This document shows, one piece after another, positions 12,246 to 22,907 of a stretch of 64,000 nt of DNA. Both the position numbers and the translations under genes were made by a program. Numbering within the stretch: position 1 is the stretch's first letter; each line of letters begins with the position of its first letter. The DNA comes from Siphonodentalium dalli (lineage: Eukaryota > Mollusca > Scaphopoda > Gadilida > Siphonodentaliidae): NCBI GenBank assembly GCA_032622095.1, contig CP136066.1:92217319-92281318 (forward strand), in the 5' to 3' direction. A model generated the notes under the pieces. That model was not told the DNA's origin. It ran no database searches and saw nothing but the letters and a program-made list of their open reading frames with translations.

Positions 12246-12740
12246 AGGCACGTGAGGCCTTAGTTGTCGAAAATATTCATATTTGTTCTAATCACCGTAA
12301 ACAGAAAAACATTAAAACGCATAGTTTCGTTCATATATACCATGACCATCGCCTAAACAGCATGTTATCATAAAGATTTACTATATTTTAACTAAGCAAG
12401 AGCCTGATTGTGTTACAGAAGACAGCACAATGCTGCTGACTAATCACACACAGATGGCATAAACGCTCTTTATTCGTTCCATATCAGGAATTCACCAACA
12501 AAGAACGCTCTTTATGTTTACCATCATAATATAAACAAACACCAGAAAAGTAACTGTTTATGCTTTTGTTTACATAACAATGGTCAAATATATGACAATA
12601 ACATACTGTTTATGCGATATTTCTTATTTGTATACGGACATTAAAGTCTGTCTACATTTTGTTGTTCTTTCTGTTTGTGGCGGTTTTTGACGGGTGGAAA
12701 TATTTTCACAGGATACCCACCGCCAAGGCCAAACGTACCT
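12246..12740. mobile_element. TTAA-flanked MITE (piggyBac- or Kolobok-like), 495 bp
   Basis: It is flanked by TTAA at 12242-12245 and 12741-12744. The inverted ends are AGGCACGTGAGGCCTTAG (left) and AGGTACGTTTGGCCTTGG (right, inverted). It interrupts the protease codons of the retroelement. Removing the element and one TTAA keeps the protease frame open, which is what precise TTAA-specific insertion predicts. No transposase inside. The TTAAAGG start resembles Kolobok ends, but piggyBac also uses TTAA, so the superfamily is open. Confidence 0.85.
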
Positions 12741-12744
12741 TTAA

Positions 12745-13881
12745 TGTAAATTTAGTTTCCCCAAGAACTCTGAGTGGAGACCTCCCATCAGCGTGTAATG
12801 CACGTTGGATTGATGTTGTTATATTCAGTCCAAGGTCATTAGCCAGTGTTGACTTTATCATATTTGTTTCTGCTCCAGAGTCCACTGTTAAGCACACAGG
12901 GAAATGTTTGTAAAATGCATTGATGAAGGGTGATTTCTTGACAAGAACACGCCTCGCATTTGTGCTGTTGTCCCCTATCACAACCAAACGGGCGTTTTCT
13001 TCATCTGGTGAATATCCATCATTGTCGTCATCTACCATGATTGACCGAGCCCTGGTCATGAATTTCTTGTCACTGGCCGGTAGGAACGGACATGTGCTGA
13101 GAAAATGAGATATCTCTCGTCGCTGTGCTTGTTTACAGAGAGGACACGCCTTTACATAGTCTCTCTGTGGCTTTGAATGTGTGTCCGCACGCGCGTGAGT
13201 TGTCCTAAATGGCCTGGGATTTGCACCTTGAGTTGTCCTAAATGGCCTGGGGTTTGCACCTGCTCGCATTATTCTTAAATCTTCGACACGTTTCACTTCA
13301 TCTAGTAATGAATCTAATGGCTGTGATATTTCAGGTTTTATGGTTGCTAATGACCGTGAACGTAACTCGGTTCCGTATCTCTGCTTGACGAGCTTAGGTA
13401 AGTCTGCATGTAACAACCGCAACCAAGTAAGAACAATTATATTCTCCAGTGTAGGCGACAATTCCTCATCTTCAGTGATGGCTTCTCCATGATGACTAAT
13501 TCCAGCATCTCTGGTCAACAAATTATCATCAATAAATGCCACTAGACGTTGATATAAGTCCTCTGGGCACTCGTCTGGTTGAAGAGTTACGGAGACGAAA
13601 TCGAGAAAATGTCCACCTGTAGAGTTGAATCCACAATGGAGACGGACGGTCTGCCATACACTGTCAATAGATGTGGATGACTTTAAGATCGAATTTCGAG
13701 AAATCACTGGACAAAAGTTTGCCACTTGACCAAGCATTAGTTCAAGGAAGGTCACTTTCTGCTGAGCCGTTTTCCTCAAATTTTCTGCCATGGGGGCTGC
13801 ATCATTTTTGAAACCACGGAGAGGGTCGGCTTTAGCCTTTTTAAGCCACGAAACGCCTTCTATCAAGAAAGCCTGGCGCAA
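12745..13881 (-). pseudogene. Gag-like region and start of aspartic protease
   Basis: About 379 codons stay open on the minus strand. The first 230 form a helical gag-like segment. A cysteine/histidine cluster follows (CPLCKQ ... HFLSTCPF), a zinc-finger-like element. The aspartic protease then begins with LTVDSGAE, holding the catalytic Asp-Ser-Gly. An 11-codon direct repeat (GANPRPFRTT twice, about 13270-13190) sits before the zinc cluster. The frame has no convincing ATG at its start, so the 5' end of gag is probably lost. It is cut at 12744 by the TTAA element and resumes at 12241. Confidence 0.82.
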
Positions 13882-15481
13882 TGACTATACATTCGCTCAT
13901 AGCTATCGACGCATTGTTATACACTACGATTGGAGCATACGGCTTAAGCCAATACAAATGCGGCTATGATTGATACTATGGAAATCTAATGAACGGAATA
14001 CCTGTTTTAATCAAACGGGTTCTACAGTCGGCCATAATTATTTAGTTTACAAAAACTATCCGGATGTAGCCTGAATATAGGCATGACCATAGCTGTTGAG
14101 GGTGACATTAAGACCCAATTAACTAAATACCCTCTTGATGTGTTCATATATTTCGCTTGGGTATACATGCTTGCTTACCGAAATTTTAGACTCTCCGCCA
14201 TTAAACGTATCATGTCCATGTATATTCCTGTATACGACGTGACGTTGCTTGTATTGTCCACGAAAACATATGGGCGTTCCTGGAAGTACAGAATGTTATG
14301 GTGTATATACATATATAATAGCGAAACATTATGCAAGAATAATCAGTGTTTTAGACATCCTCTGTAACTAAGGATGCGGACCATAACAAATGCAGATTAT
14401 TTCTGCCACATTACCAAACAAGTTACCAACAGTTTTCGGACCAAAGATTTAGTCTTATACATCATCAATCTGTTTCTAAGTTTTTCCATTTGGTTGTAAT
14501 GTAAGTTTTGTACATTTTTCTTTTGTTCATTCATTTTGGTACTAATGCGTGAGATCACTCACCAAAACATCTCCATAACTCCGCCCACAATGTTTCCAGA
14601 TGAAAACAGTATAAACAACAACATAGTAGCCCTAAACTTACCAGATAAACAAACGGAAGAAGATATGATATAAATAAGAAACACGATAAAAAGGATAACG
14701 AACTGTGATATGAAACATGTTGTGTCATTTAAGAGAATTGTATTATTAACAGTAAACAAACATCGACCTCAATGAACAACGTTATAGGCATATAACGATA
14801 AAACAGGCAATTCAGAGAGGAGAAACTAAAATCGATGGACATAGCAAACTGTATATCAACAGAGAATGCTCAAGAAAAGAACTTAATGACTCGTACAAAC
14901 TTAGTCTAGAACTAAGAAAACAAAGGTAAAAATATCAAAACAAAAACTTCCGAATCCATAATGTGGAAATAGTGGAACAATGAATGGACTTTACATTGAC
15001 TTGTGAACTAAAAACAAGTACTGATTGTGATGTTTAAAATATCAATTTCCGTTATGTAATACGGGAACTAAGAGCCATATGGTTCGATCCTAAATAAATT
15101 TATTGATTGATTGATAGATTATTACACTGGTACCTGATGTGTATGGAGTAATTCATTTCCGATGTTCTTGTTTGCTGTTATTAAATACATGAGCCAACTA
15201 AAATAAACCCCATGTCGATTATCTGCTTTTCATATGGCTTTCCGTTATTGTCTCCTGCAAACACCAAACACATTGGCGTAGCTACGCACATATGACTTAC
15301 ATGTACATGTACACTGCCGCTTATTAAAAGTTCATATCTGATCAACTTTCATTTTCTTCTCTGCCTTTTTCTAAACATTTCCACCAATTTCCTTTATTCT
15401 ACTAGCAACCAGTTTGTCTACTAATGGTAAACTTGTCTCCCCATAAACTCCACAAGTTATGCACAATGGAACACATCTTAC
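13882..15481. other. No gene supported; LINE-type tail at 15088-15117
   Basis: This lies between the retroelement and the last visible iGluR exon. I looked on the minus strand for the next iGluR exon (an EEPFV- or EAPFV-like start after LRVVTVV) and did not find it. AATAAATTTATTGATTGATTG near 15094 looks like a LINE or SINE 3' tail on the plus strand. An open frame at 14759-14559 (minus) is hydrophobic but matches no iGluR membrane segment. Confidence 0.5.
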
Positions 15482-15703
15482 CACAACGGTCACCACCCTG
15501 AGAGTAGGCCACTTGAAGTCACTGGATTTGTTTTCAAAATGGTTGTCATCGTGCAATACGAATCCCTTCCCTAAGCTCCATTCGCCAACAGTAGACATGA
15601 CGTCGTCGCTCTGGACCTTTATGGAACAAATCTGAAATTTATGGTCTGACCGGTAGTTATCAGTGCCAAACTGCATCAACCCTGACTCGCCTATGAACGT
15701 TAT
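15482..15703 (-). CDS. iGluR exon f (ATD to ligand-binding-domain linker)
   Basis: The acceptor is GAATATGATTGCAG and the donor GTAAGA. It is 222 bp, 74 codons, phase 0. It encodes ITFIGESGLMQFG (the F.G.SG..F turn), FQICSIKVQ, VGEWSLGKG and WPTLRVVTVV. In iGluRs the LRVVTV strand is the first of the ligand-binding domain and is normally followed by E(E/A)PFV. The exon ends exactly there, so the next exon should begin with that motif. It is not visible to the left. Confidence 0.8.
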
Positions 15704-18700
15704 CTGCAATCATATTCAAAAGACGTGTTAAGTGATGCGTTGGATGTGGATATAAGGCGGAAGAAAGATGTGTGGTGCAGTAACAGGTGTCATCAGCATG
15801 CGATAACTATAATGGAACGAACAAATCTCTACATGTCAAGGACTCTGATGAGCCATTGACCTTTGGAAGGTGCTTGTAAATACTATCAGTTCACCACTAC
15901 CTCGAAAAATCAAGACCCATCTTCGGCTCCTACCTGTTTGAAACATATATAGTTTTGATATGTTCGTGAATGCAAAACTGACATTCAAAAAAGTCAATGA
16001 CAAACAACCCTGGTGGATAGATCTGTTTTGCGTCGCTGAAATGTCCATATCGTGGAGCATCATGTATGTATTTTAATTTTGTGCCGTCATTGATACATCA
16101 GCCAAACCACATTGTGTGTGATAAAACATTTATAACCATTGCCAAACAGTACTAAAATAGTTGTATATTAACACTGCACAAACTTTGGTATTTAATTTCA
16201 TTTAAAAGTCACGTATTTCCATTAAATGTCTCGATTTACGGCATATACAGATCACGTAAATTCTCATAAATTTTAAATATACATGTGATTTACAGACACG
16301 TATTCTTCCTCATTTACGTGTAAATTACGTGTCCATATATGCCAAACTTAGGGAAATTTACGTGATCCGTATATGCCATATATGTAGACATTTAATGGAA
16401 AATAAGCTACATTTAAATGAAATTAAATTTCAAATATATGTGCAATTTAAACAACATTTATATATATTTACATACTAAGTGTGATTATCACTAAATCCAG
16501 CATTCTGATTGGTCGGCGCCCACGTGGCTAGTTGCAATTACTTCTCGGTGAACGCACAACAGCTCATAATTGCAGCCTCATAATTACATCGACGCGTCAT
16601 AGGTTTGGGGGAGACGAACGCGTAATGTTTTGGGCGCATTTGGACTCGCGCAGGATTGACTTAATAAATCATCGGGTTTCAATATAAAGAGAAATTGTTC
16701 CTGTTGACTTTTGCCAAGGGTGCTATGGGATATTTTGGGCTGGTTTTTTCACGATACACTTTTCGATTTAAATACATTTACAAAAGTGGCTTTTTCGCTA
16801 AATGTATATAAATAGAAGGATTAACTGTCATGTGGACTGTTTTTATGGAGATGTAACCGCGAGGTGAGTGGTCATAACTTGTATGTAAAACCCTTCAGGT
16901 TTTACACAAGTTATGACCACTCACCTCGCGGTTACATCTCCATAAAAACAGTCCACATGACAGTTAATCCTTATATGAATAACAATTGCTTTGCTATCTG
17001 GATGCCAGGTGGACACGTTTATTACATTTACGTGATATCAGACATGAAGTTTAAGGATGTTAGATATTTATAACAAACTTAAGTCAAATGTCACGTATAT
17101 TCCATACATGGAAAATACGTGATATCGCCATATATGTACATCCCACTTTTTGTCAAGTGTAATAATTAGTAGAACCAGAGTAAATGTGTATGTCTGTGCG
17201 ATAAAGTTAATACACTGAATCATCCATACATTCAGTAATGACAGCCACTAATGAAATCCGACAAGACTGAGATTCGTGTTCTGTTATTTATCAGTAGTCT
17301 ATGGTTTCTAAATGTATTGTAAACTTACGATCCCGGCAAAATTAAAAATAGCCCAATGTGTTTTTCTCTGCCCACAAACTGCCAGCGTCGTTATATGACC
17401 TGATTCTGAATGCAAAACAATATCCAACTCGCTTGTCAGTTTACATATATGGTACAATTGAAATACGGACTATGTTATCCGAAGCTTAATCTATTTAACA
17501 TATGAATATTCCGGTTTGTAGAGGGGTCTTTTGGTTTTATTTATGCACCATCTATTGATTTGTTTGAATATCGAATAGTATTACCGAAAGGCTCTCTCTC
17601 GCAAAGAGATACCCATTCTTTGCAGATAGTTTTGACAGGTACAAAGTTTGGAATTATATGGATGGATGGAAAATACATTGTCGACTAACTGTGATTGTAT
17701 ATTTCCATTATCAATGAGATTATGGTAGTCAAGTAAAATAGTTAGAATATATAAAGAACACACAATTAGTAGCAGTTCACTCTTTATTTAATTCGGTGTT
17801 CGAATTCCTACAACCAAATCGTGTGTACGTTTTGCGATATTCGGTATGTATCTGTACCCGCTCCAAGTTTCCGTCGAAAGTGGCTGATTTTCAAAAGTAT
17901 GTGTCACTATGTTCTTCCTTTGCAAAATGTAAACTGTTTTCTAAGATTAAAAACATCATATGCCTGCTAAACGAACGTGGGTTAACATAGAATGACTTCC
18001 CCTATATATAGCTATAATGATAGTGTTTTTCCAGACAATTTCAACATGCGTAGTCAGTCCTTAGTATGACTAGTGAAAATGTATGTGAAATAACAGCTGA
18101 TTCAAGTTTTAAAGAAGTTATGCCAATAGGACATTTCAAGTAAGTAAATGTATTGCTGTCTCCTGTGATAAGATTTTCTTACCAGTTTTAGGCTTGTAAC
18201 AATAGGGTTGTCGTTTATGGCGAGTCCAGCAGGCACATGGAAACACTCCGTTATATTGACCATTTGTGATGCACCTGTGGTATTGGTGGCAGCAATCACT
18301 ACTGCGTGCACAGCGTCTCTTAAGATTCTTCCGTTCTTGTAGTAAGAATAATAACATAAGGTTAGATGAGAAGTTATAATATTCAAGAGCATTGTAATAT
18401 TAAATTCGCATCAACAGTACATGTACTGATACATACCACATACTTTAATCCTGGATACTGAATAATAGCATTCGATGCAGAGTTTGTCATCACCCGCTGG
18501 AGGGTAAACACATTTTGAATGGAGCACATTGTCATTGACAACACGCGTCAAATACAAGTACGTCACCGCACAATTAGGAGTCGCGTAACCGAGTTCACTC
18601 GGAGAGTTATTTATAAGACACAATTGATAGGAACTTATTCGGGCACTGCTCCCACTGTAACCACACGAAGGTAACAAAGATTTCATTTCTTAAAGAAATG

Positions 18701-21700
18701 GTATCCCAATGGCTATACATAAAGTGCTTTTCGTGATGTTTCTTTTAAACGTTATGGTGGATTCAATTAAAATGGGAATATAGTACTGTGTATTTACTTG
18801 TAGAGTAAAATTGATTAAACTTGACAAAGGCTAACGCCTCTTGAACTGAGTTTAATGTCCGATATCAAATAGGGAAATTGTATTCGGCGTAAACCAGCAT
18901 CTAGTACTACCGATGTCACAAGCTGGTTTACATCGATGGAAACTTTGACAATAACAGTGGATGCATAATGGACAGGAGTCACTCACAGAAGCATGCTTTG
19001 TTCTCTCTTCAATCGCCACTGTCGCAGACCAACATCCCGTTTTGTTAGCTATAATACCAACAGGATGCATGGCGACCAGCATGTTGACAGCAGTCAAGTC
19101 TATACCAATAACGGAGAGGGCTTCTTCTGTGACCACCAGCCAATAGTATTCAATAGAAAGCATCCCATGTACCGAGGCCTAGAACAGAAAGAATGGTAAG
19201 AAATGTGGAATTATATGAATACATACCTGTGCACTCACTAAGTTATCATCGCCGGAGAATTATATACTGTCCCACCAACCATTTAAAATAGTGTACATGT
19301 ATTAGATATCATTTGATTTGGTAGATTATGAACTTTATGTTCATAATGATACATGGCGCGCTTAATCCCATTTTTGTAATGTTTATAATGACACATGTCC
19401 CAGTACCAGTGTGCACAATGGTATGGCCCAAACATGTTCTTGAGCCACCACCTTGGCCAAGTGAACTGTTTAAGCCACTTTTCATTTATTGGAGCCACAT
19501 TTTGTTCACCTACATTATCGCATACTACAGTTTTATCAGGAGTCCGTTCTATAGATTGCTTTCAGAATAAATATGTCACGTTTTTTATTTTAGTAGTTTG
19601 TTCCGCACTATCTCCGAAATCTAACGTTCGTTTACGATCCATGTTTAGGATTTGAATGTTCGAGCTACTTATGTAAAATACACTATCAAAACAGGGTGTA
19701 CTAACGAGTATGTGCAAGCAGATGTTACTGTTGATGAGAAATACAAGGCCTCTGTTTGATTAATGTTTGGACGTGAAAGCAATACAATGAATGTGTGTTC
19801 TTATAATTATTCAGTGGAAATAGGAAACCCATACACTGTACGCGATCAAATTACAACCAGTCGCCGTGACATAAGCCGAGAATCAATTAGCTAGTGCTTT
19901 CAATCAGACTGTCTCCTGTGCAAATAGTGTTACCTGGTTGTTAAACTTAATCTGTACGACGGAAATTAAAAGCCACACACCCACATTCTTTGAGCCACTT
20001 TCTTTAACCATTAGCACATTTTGTTGATCCACTTTTGTTTTTCGTTCGCAACTTGCGAAAGTGGCCCACGGCAGCGTGAACACTGCCCAGTACCACACTT
20101 ACAATTGTGGCAAGTAATTCATCTCTAATAGAATCCGTGGACGGGAACCTACGTCATAATGTCTCGAAATTTCGGGATTGTATCACGACTGGGAATTTCG
20201 AAATTTGTTTTACTTATAGCCTCCATACATGTCGGTAATCTATTAGACATGGTATTGGCAAGTGGTCGTAACCATACCGATTTGAGAAATTCTTCAGTGT
20301 TATGTCTGTCGCACGCCATAGCGATTTGCTTTATCCCCGATGAGGAAATCCTACTAAAGATATCCTCAGCAAATCGATTGGTGTTGGTCTGTTGATCAGG
20401 AAGGATTTTTAGGTGCAAAACACTTGTGTAATTCCTCGACAACTTTATCGTGATATCCTGAATTTGCGAAAGTCCTGAAAGAGTAATATAAGTAGGTAAG
20501 TAATAACTCATTCAAACAAGGGGGTCACAAACAAAGTCCAGGATACAGGGTCCGGTGGGGAGTTCTGTTCGTCGATTTTTCCAAGTCCATGTATTTTTTT
20601 CCAAATCCATCTCTAAACACCGGTTATTACCACTAAATTGATTATAATTGTTGAGGCTTATAAACATGACAAAAAATAGAGCATTAATCAATTAGAGAGG
20701 GGACTCCCAGGTTCAATATTTACTCAATGTTTATTCAATTATAACATGATATCACGGGCTGGTTCGGGCTTCGGACGAAGAACAATTACACTGAGAAAAA
20801 AAAAATATCCGTCAGTTCTCACAGGTTAACGTTGTTGTTGTTGACCTTCAATTATCCATGTGATGCCAATGCCAGCTAATTTAATTCTTCTGGTAAATTA
20901 AATACTATGAATATCAAAAGATATACAGATTTCCTGTATTATTGTTAGGAATTTCTACTGATATAATAAAAAGCCGAGTAATATCTTGCTAATATTTGTA
21001 AAGCAAGTACTCAACATTGTTTAATTAACTAGACGTGTTGAGTGATTGTCTGATAGTTCTGGTCTTTTCCATTAAGCTTGCATGATTGGCATTTCATCCG
21101 CATTGTTATATAAAACATAGCACACCCTTGTCGCCATTATCCTTCAATTTAATTGTGTTTCATAAAAACTTTGGGGTAGGTACCCAATTGCCTTTGTAAA
21201 ACACTTGCGTTGGAGGGGTGGGTGTCCGACATCGGACAGGAAAGAAACTTGCTTTCTCGGGGTGGTGGGTCCAAAAAGTTAGAAAACGGCAAATTTCAAA
21301 CTTATATCCTCGATTAATTTCCTTCCCTTCTCCCTACGAAGATTGTTAATTTTACCGGAAAAACCTACCGACCCCGAACAAAACTGAGAAACCAGATATA
21401 TTAATCGGGTTACTTTCGAAATGGGCCCAGTAACGCGAGTGTCATATCTACAGCTCATCATCTCGAAAACACGTGCCTGTTCTGCAAATTTCGAACATTA
21501 TATAGGGATGCTTTATGATTTCATGAACAATAAGAGTTATTTGTTGAGAAATCATAATCTGAGTGAACGCAGACTATTTAACAGTTATCCATTAGATATT
21601 CTGAAATAAATATCAGAAATCCCATTAAATTAAAAAATTATGACGTCAGTGTCAGCCAACCAGAAATCGCGACAGGACGCAGCTAAAAGCAGTCAGAATA

Positions 21701-22907
21701 TATGTATTCGCATATAATTTTGAAAGGCCCACTTAATTTTCGAACCCCCAGATCACATATATAAAATATATGCCGTATTATATACCATTTGAAAGAGGAA
21801 GCATCAAAACATTATATTATCAACTTATCCGGCGAAACAAACTGTGTACATTCTGTTTTTGTTGAGATACCGAGGTGTTTTGTTTTGTAGTGCAAAGTGT
21901 ATTATTTCAATGGAGGGGGAATGACTCTATATCTTAAAGATAGAGTTATTCCCCGTCCAATGCAAATACATTGTTAGTTTGAATTCTGTTGCATTGTGGG
22001 AGCCATACCGGGGGGATCTTTCTCTGATTTCAGCTGTTTTCTATTTATCTATGGGCATTTTTTGAGACACAGACGTTTCAAATGGTGACGAATTATATAA
22101 TTTTTATCATATTGTATAGGCACCATAAAACAATTAATCGGTGACTCGAAAATGTCCAACAGTGTGTGGTTGCGTCGTTCTGCGGGGAAGCCCTATATAG
22201 CGGTGGTAACGAAGATGTCGGAATGTTTCAGACTATCAACAGCGTATCTCTCCAATGGTCTCGGTTCACCCAGGTACTCTGCATATATTTAGCCCATAAA
22301 ATCAATAATTGTGATCCTTCGGAGATTGGTTTACACTGCTTCGGTAACATTTGGAACTACTCGGCATGGCAGATCTTTATATTCTCGATCAAATTGTTCG
22401 GTTTCAACAATGACGATTCTCTAAAATTAGCCGATATCACAGTAGGTTAATCGGGTTAAGGTCAACACAAGTCAAAAAGAACGAGAAAGTGTATCAAATT
22501 AATAGGATTGCGAAAAGGCGTTGGCGCGTACCATTTCGGAGCGACGTATGAACAGTCAATGCACACTGAAACCGGTTAACGAATGTGCCGTTTCGATAGC
22601 TACCCGCCTACCTGCGTATATGTGTTGACAGAGGCCTCAGCCTGGAGAAAACATACCGAGAGTTCCGTCGTTAACAAGAACGACTTTCTTCCATCTATAT
22701 TGCCGGGCAACGTCGGCAACGAGACTGCTAATTATTTTTAGATTCAGCCGAAGGTCAAATGTCGAATTTCCCAGACGTCGCATTTTGCAGATCCTCGTCG
22801 GAAACAGAACCAATGGAATGCGCAGCGATCGCGCCTGTGAGTCCAGAAATTTCGCCGTTTCACAACTGGACAAAGCAAATATGACGCGGCAACCCGCTTC
22901 TCGAAAT
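15482..22907 (-). CDS. Ionotropic glutamate receptor gene, six internal exons (partial)
   Basis: Six minus-strand exons at 22907-22657, 20474-20278, 19178-18987, 18496-18437, 18335-18183 and 15703-15482 join with matching phases (1, 0, 0, 0, 0) into about 358 codons. The product reads as the amino-terminal, periplasmic-binding-protein-like (ANF receptor) domain of an iGluR: a SRISSSGIKQIAMAC-type strand, EYYWLVVTEEAL, RDAVHAVVIA, and the linker ITFIGESGLMQFG ... VGEW ... WPTLRVVTV that precedes the glutamate-binding lobe. iGluRs are ligand-gated cation channels at the cell surface, and this domain controls assembly and modulation. The VGEW...LRVVTV linker favours an NMDA- or delta-like member, which is inference. 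Signal peptide, ligand-binding lobes and membrane segments were not found in the window. The gene may continue in both directions or be a fragment. Confidence 0.8.
16191..16431. repeat. Inverted-repeat element with TACGTGAT motifs in iGluR intron
   Basis: The arms (16191-16264 and 16431-16355) are about 75 bp and roughly 85% alike. They share TTTAATTTCATTTAAA, CCATTAAATGTCT, GGCATATAC and GATCACGTAAATT. The core holds more ATTTACGTG copies. Related TACGTGATATC blocks recur at 17027-17040 and 17111-17125. This looks like a MITE or fold-back element in the intron between exons e and f. Confidence 0.65.
16817..16971. repeat. Perfect 66-bp inverted repeat (hairpin) in iGluR intron
   Basis: Bases 16817-16882 are the exact reverse complement of 16906-16971 (66 of 66). 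The 23-base spacer itself pairs as GTAAAACC/GGTTTTAC around CTTCA, so the hairpin has almost no loop. A TATA-like TATATAAATAG lies immediately to its left (16806-16816), and a CCAAT-type box (TGATTGG) lies near 16507. A transcript from either strand would fold into a long double-stranded RNA. A recent inverted duplication or a fold-back assembly artefact are the plain alternatives. Confidence 0.85.
18183..18335 (-). CDS. iGluR exon e (end of ATD)
   Basis: The acceptor is TTATTCTTACTACAAG and the donor GTAAGA. It is 153 bp, 51 codons, phase 0. It encodes NGRILRDAVHAVVIAATN, matching the YDAVHAVAIAL-type helix near the end of iGluR amino-terminal domains, and ends NPIVTSLKL, which runs into exon f. 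Two possible N-glycosylation sites (NTT and NIT) fit an extracellular domain. Confidence 0.75.
18437..18496 (-). CDS. iGluR exon d (60-bp exon)
   Basis: A short exon of 20 codons, phase 0 at both ends, with acceptor TTTACCCTCCAG and donor GTATGT. It encodes RVMTNSASN followed by AIIQYPGLKYV. A longer open frame on the same strand (18686-18411) overlaps it in another frame, but its borders do not fit the phases of exons c and e, so I take that frame as chance. This exon is less certain than its neighbours because of its size. Confidence 0.6.
18987..19178 (-). CDS. iGluR exon c (ATD)
   Basis: The acceptor is TTCTTTCTGTTCTAG and the donor GTGAGT. It is 192 bp, 64 codons, phase 0 at both ends. 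It encodes HGMLSIEYYWLVVTEEAL followed by a stretch with NMLVAMHPVG. The EYYWLVTEEAL-type motif is a good hallmark of invertebrate iGluR amino-terminal domains. Joined to exon b it gives a continuous helix-strand pair (FLKS then ASVHGML). Confidence 0.78.
20278..20474 (-). CDS. iGluR exon b (ATD)
   Basis: The acceptor is TTACTCTTTCAG and the donor GTATGG. It is 197 bp: two bases that complete the Gly codon from exon a, then 65 codons. It encodes LHLKILPD and RISSSGIKQIAMACDRHNTE, the typical ATD strand where side chains line the cleft, and ends EEFLKS. The open frame runs on past the donor to a TAG near 20150, but only this donor gives the phase required by the next exon. Confidence 0.75.
20510..20770 (+). 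repeat. Dispersed repeat, copy 1 (see 43300-43560)
   Basis: It shares TAGAGCATTAATCAA, the CCAGGATAC block and a GGGACTCCC-type block with the inverted sequence at 43300-43560. The two copies are diverged and non-coding. It lies just right of iGluR exon b. Confidence 0.5.
21911..21959. repeat. Short hairpin in iGluR intron
   Basis: GGGGGAATGACTCTAT pairs with ATAGAGTTATTCCCC around TAA, with arms of about 22 bases and three mismatches. It lies in the intron between exons a and b. No further element boundaries are visible. Confidence 0.6.
22657..22907 (-). CDS. iGluR exon a (ATD, first visible)
   Basis: The acceptor is TTTGCAG before 22907 and the donor GTATGT after 22657. It is 251 bp: one base, 83 codons, one base. 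It encodes CRVIFALSSCETAKFL, a segment where ATDs sense subunit identity, and ends with YRWKKVVLVNDGTL, the strand before the second lobe. It starts with one base left over, so an upstream exon ending in two bases must exist. I did not find it between 22908 and 28000. Confidence 0.75.

Larger units (their letters stand above)
5058..13881 (-). mobile_element. Ty3/gypsy-type LTR retroelement, decayed, with nested insertions
   Basis: In minus-strand order it holds a gag-like region and aspartic protease (13881-12745, resuming 12241-12051), reverse transcriptase (7871-6456), integrase (6455-5281), a polypurine tract (5217-5198) and a candidate 3' LTR (5196-5058). All parts share orientation and occur in the order gag, protease, RT, integrase, as in Ty3/gypsy elements. 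Two elements inserted later (12246-12740 and 7872-12050). The RNase H and N-terminal integrase segments are missing at about 6455. Internal stops and frameshifts make it non-functional. I could not find a 5' LTR right of 13881, so the 5' end is probably truncated. Confidence 0.85.

Noticed and set aside
14559-14759. Hydrophobic minus-strand frame, considered as an iGluR membrane exon
   Set aside because: It lacks the channel motifs of iGluR membrane segments and starts and ends in AT-rich sequence. Hydrophobic frames are expected by chance there.
18411-18686. 91-codon minus-strand frame with many cysteines next to iGluR exons
   Set aside because: Its borders do not fit the phase of the flanking exons. 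A 60-bp exon in another frame (18437-18496) fits both and resembles iGluR better.
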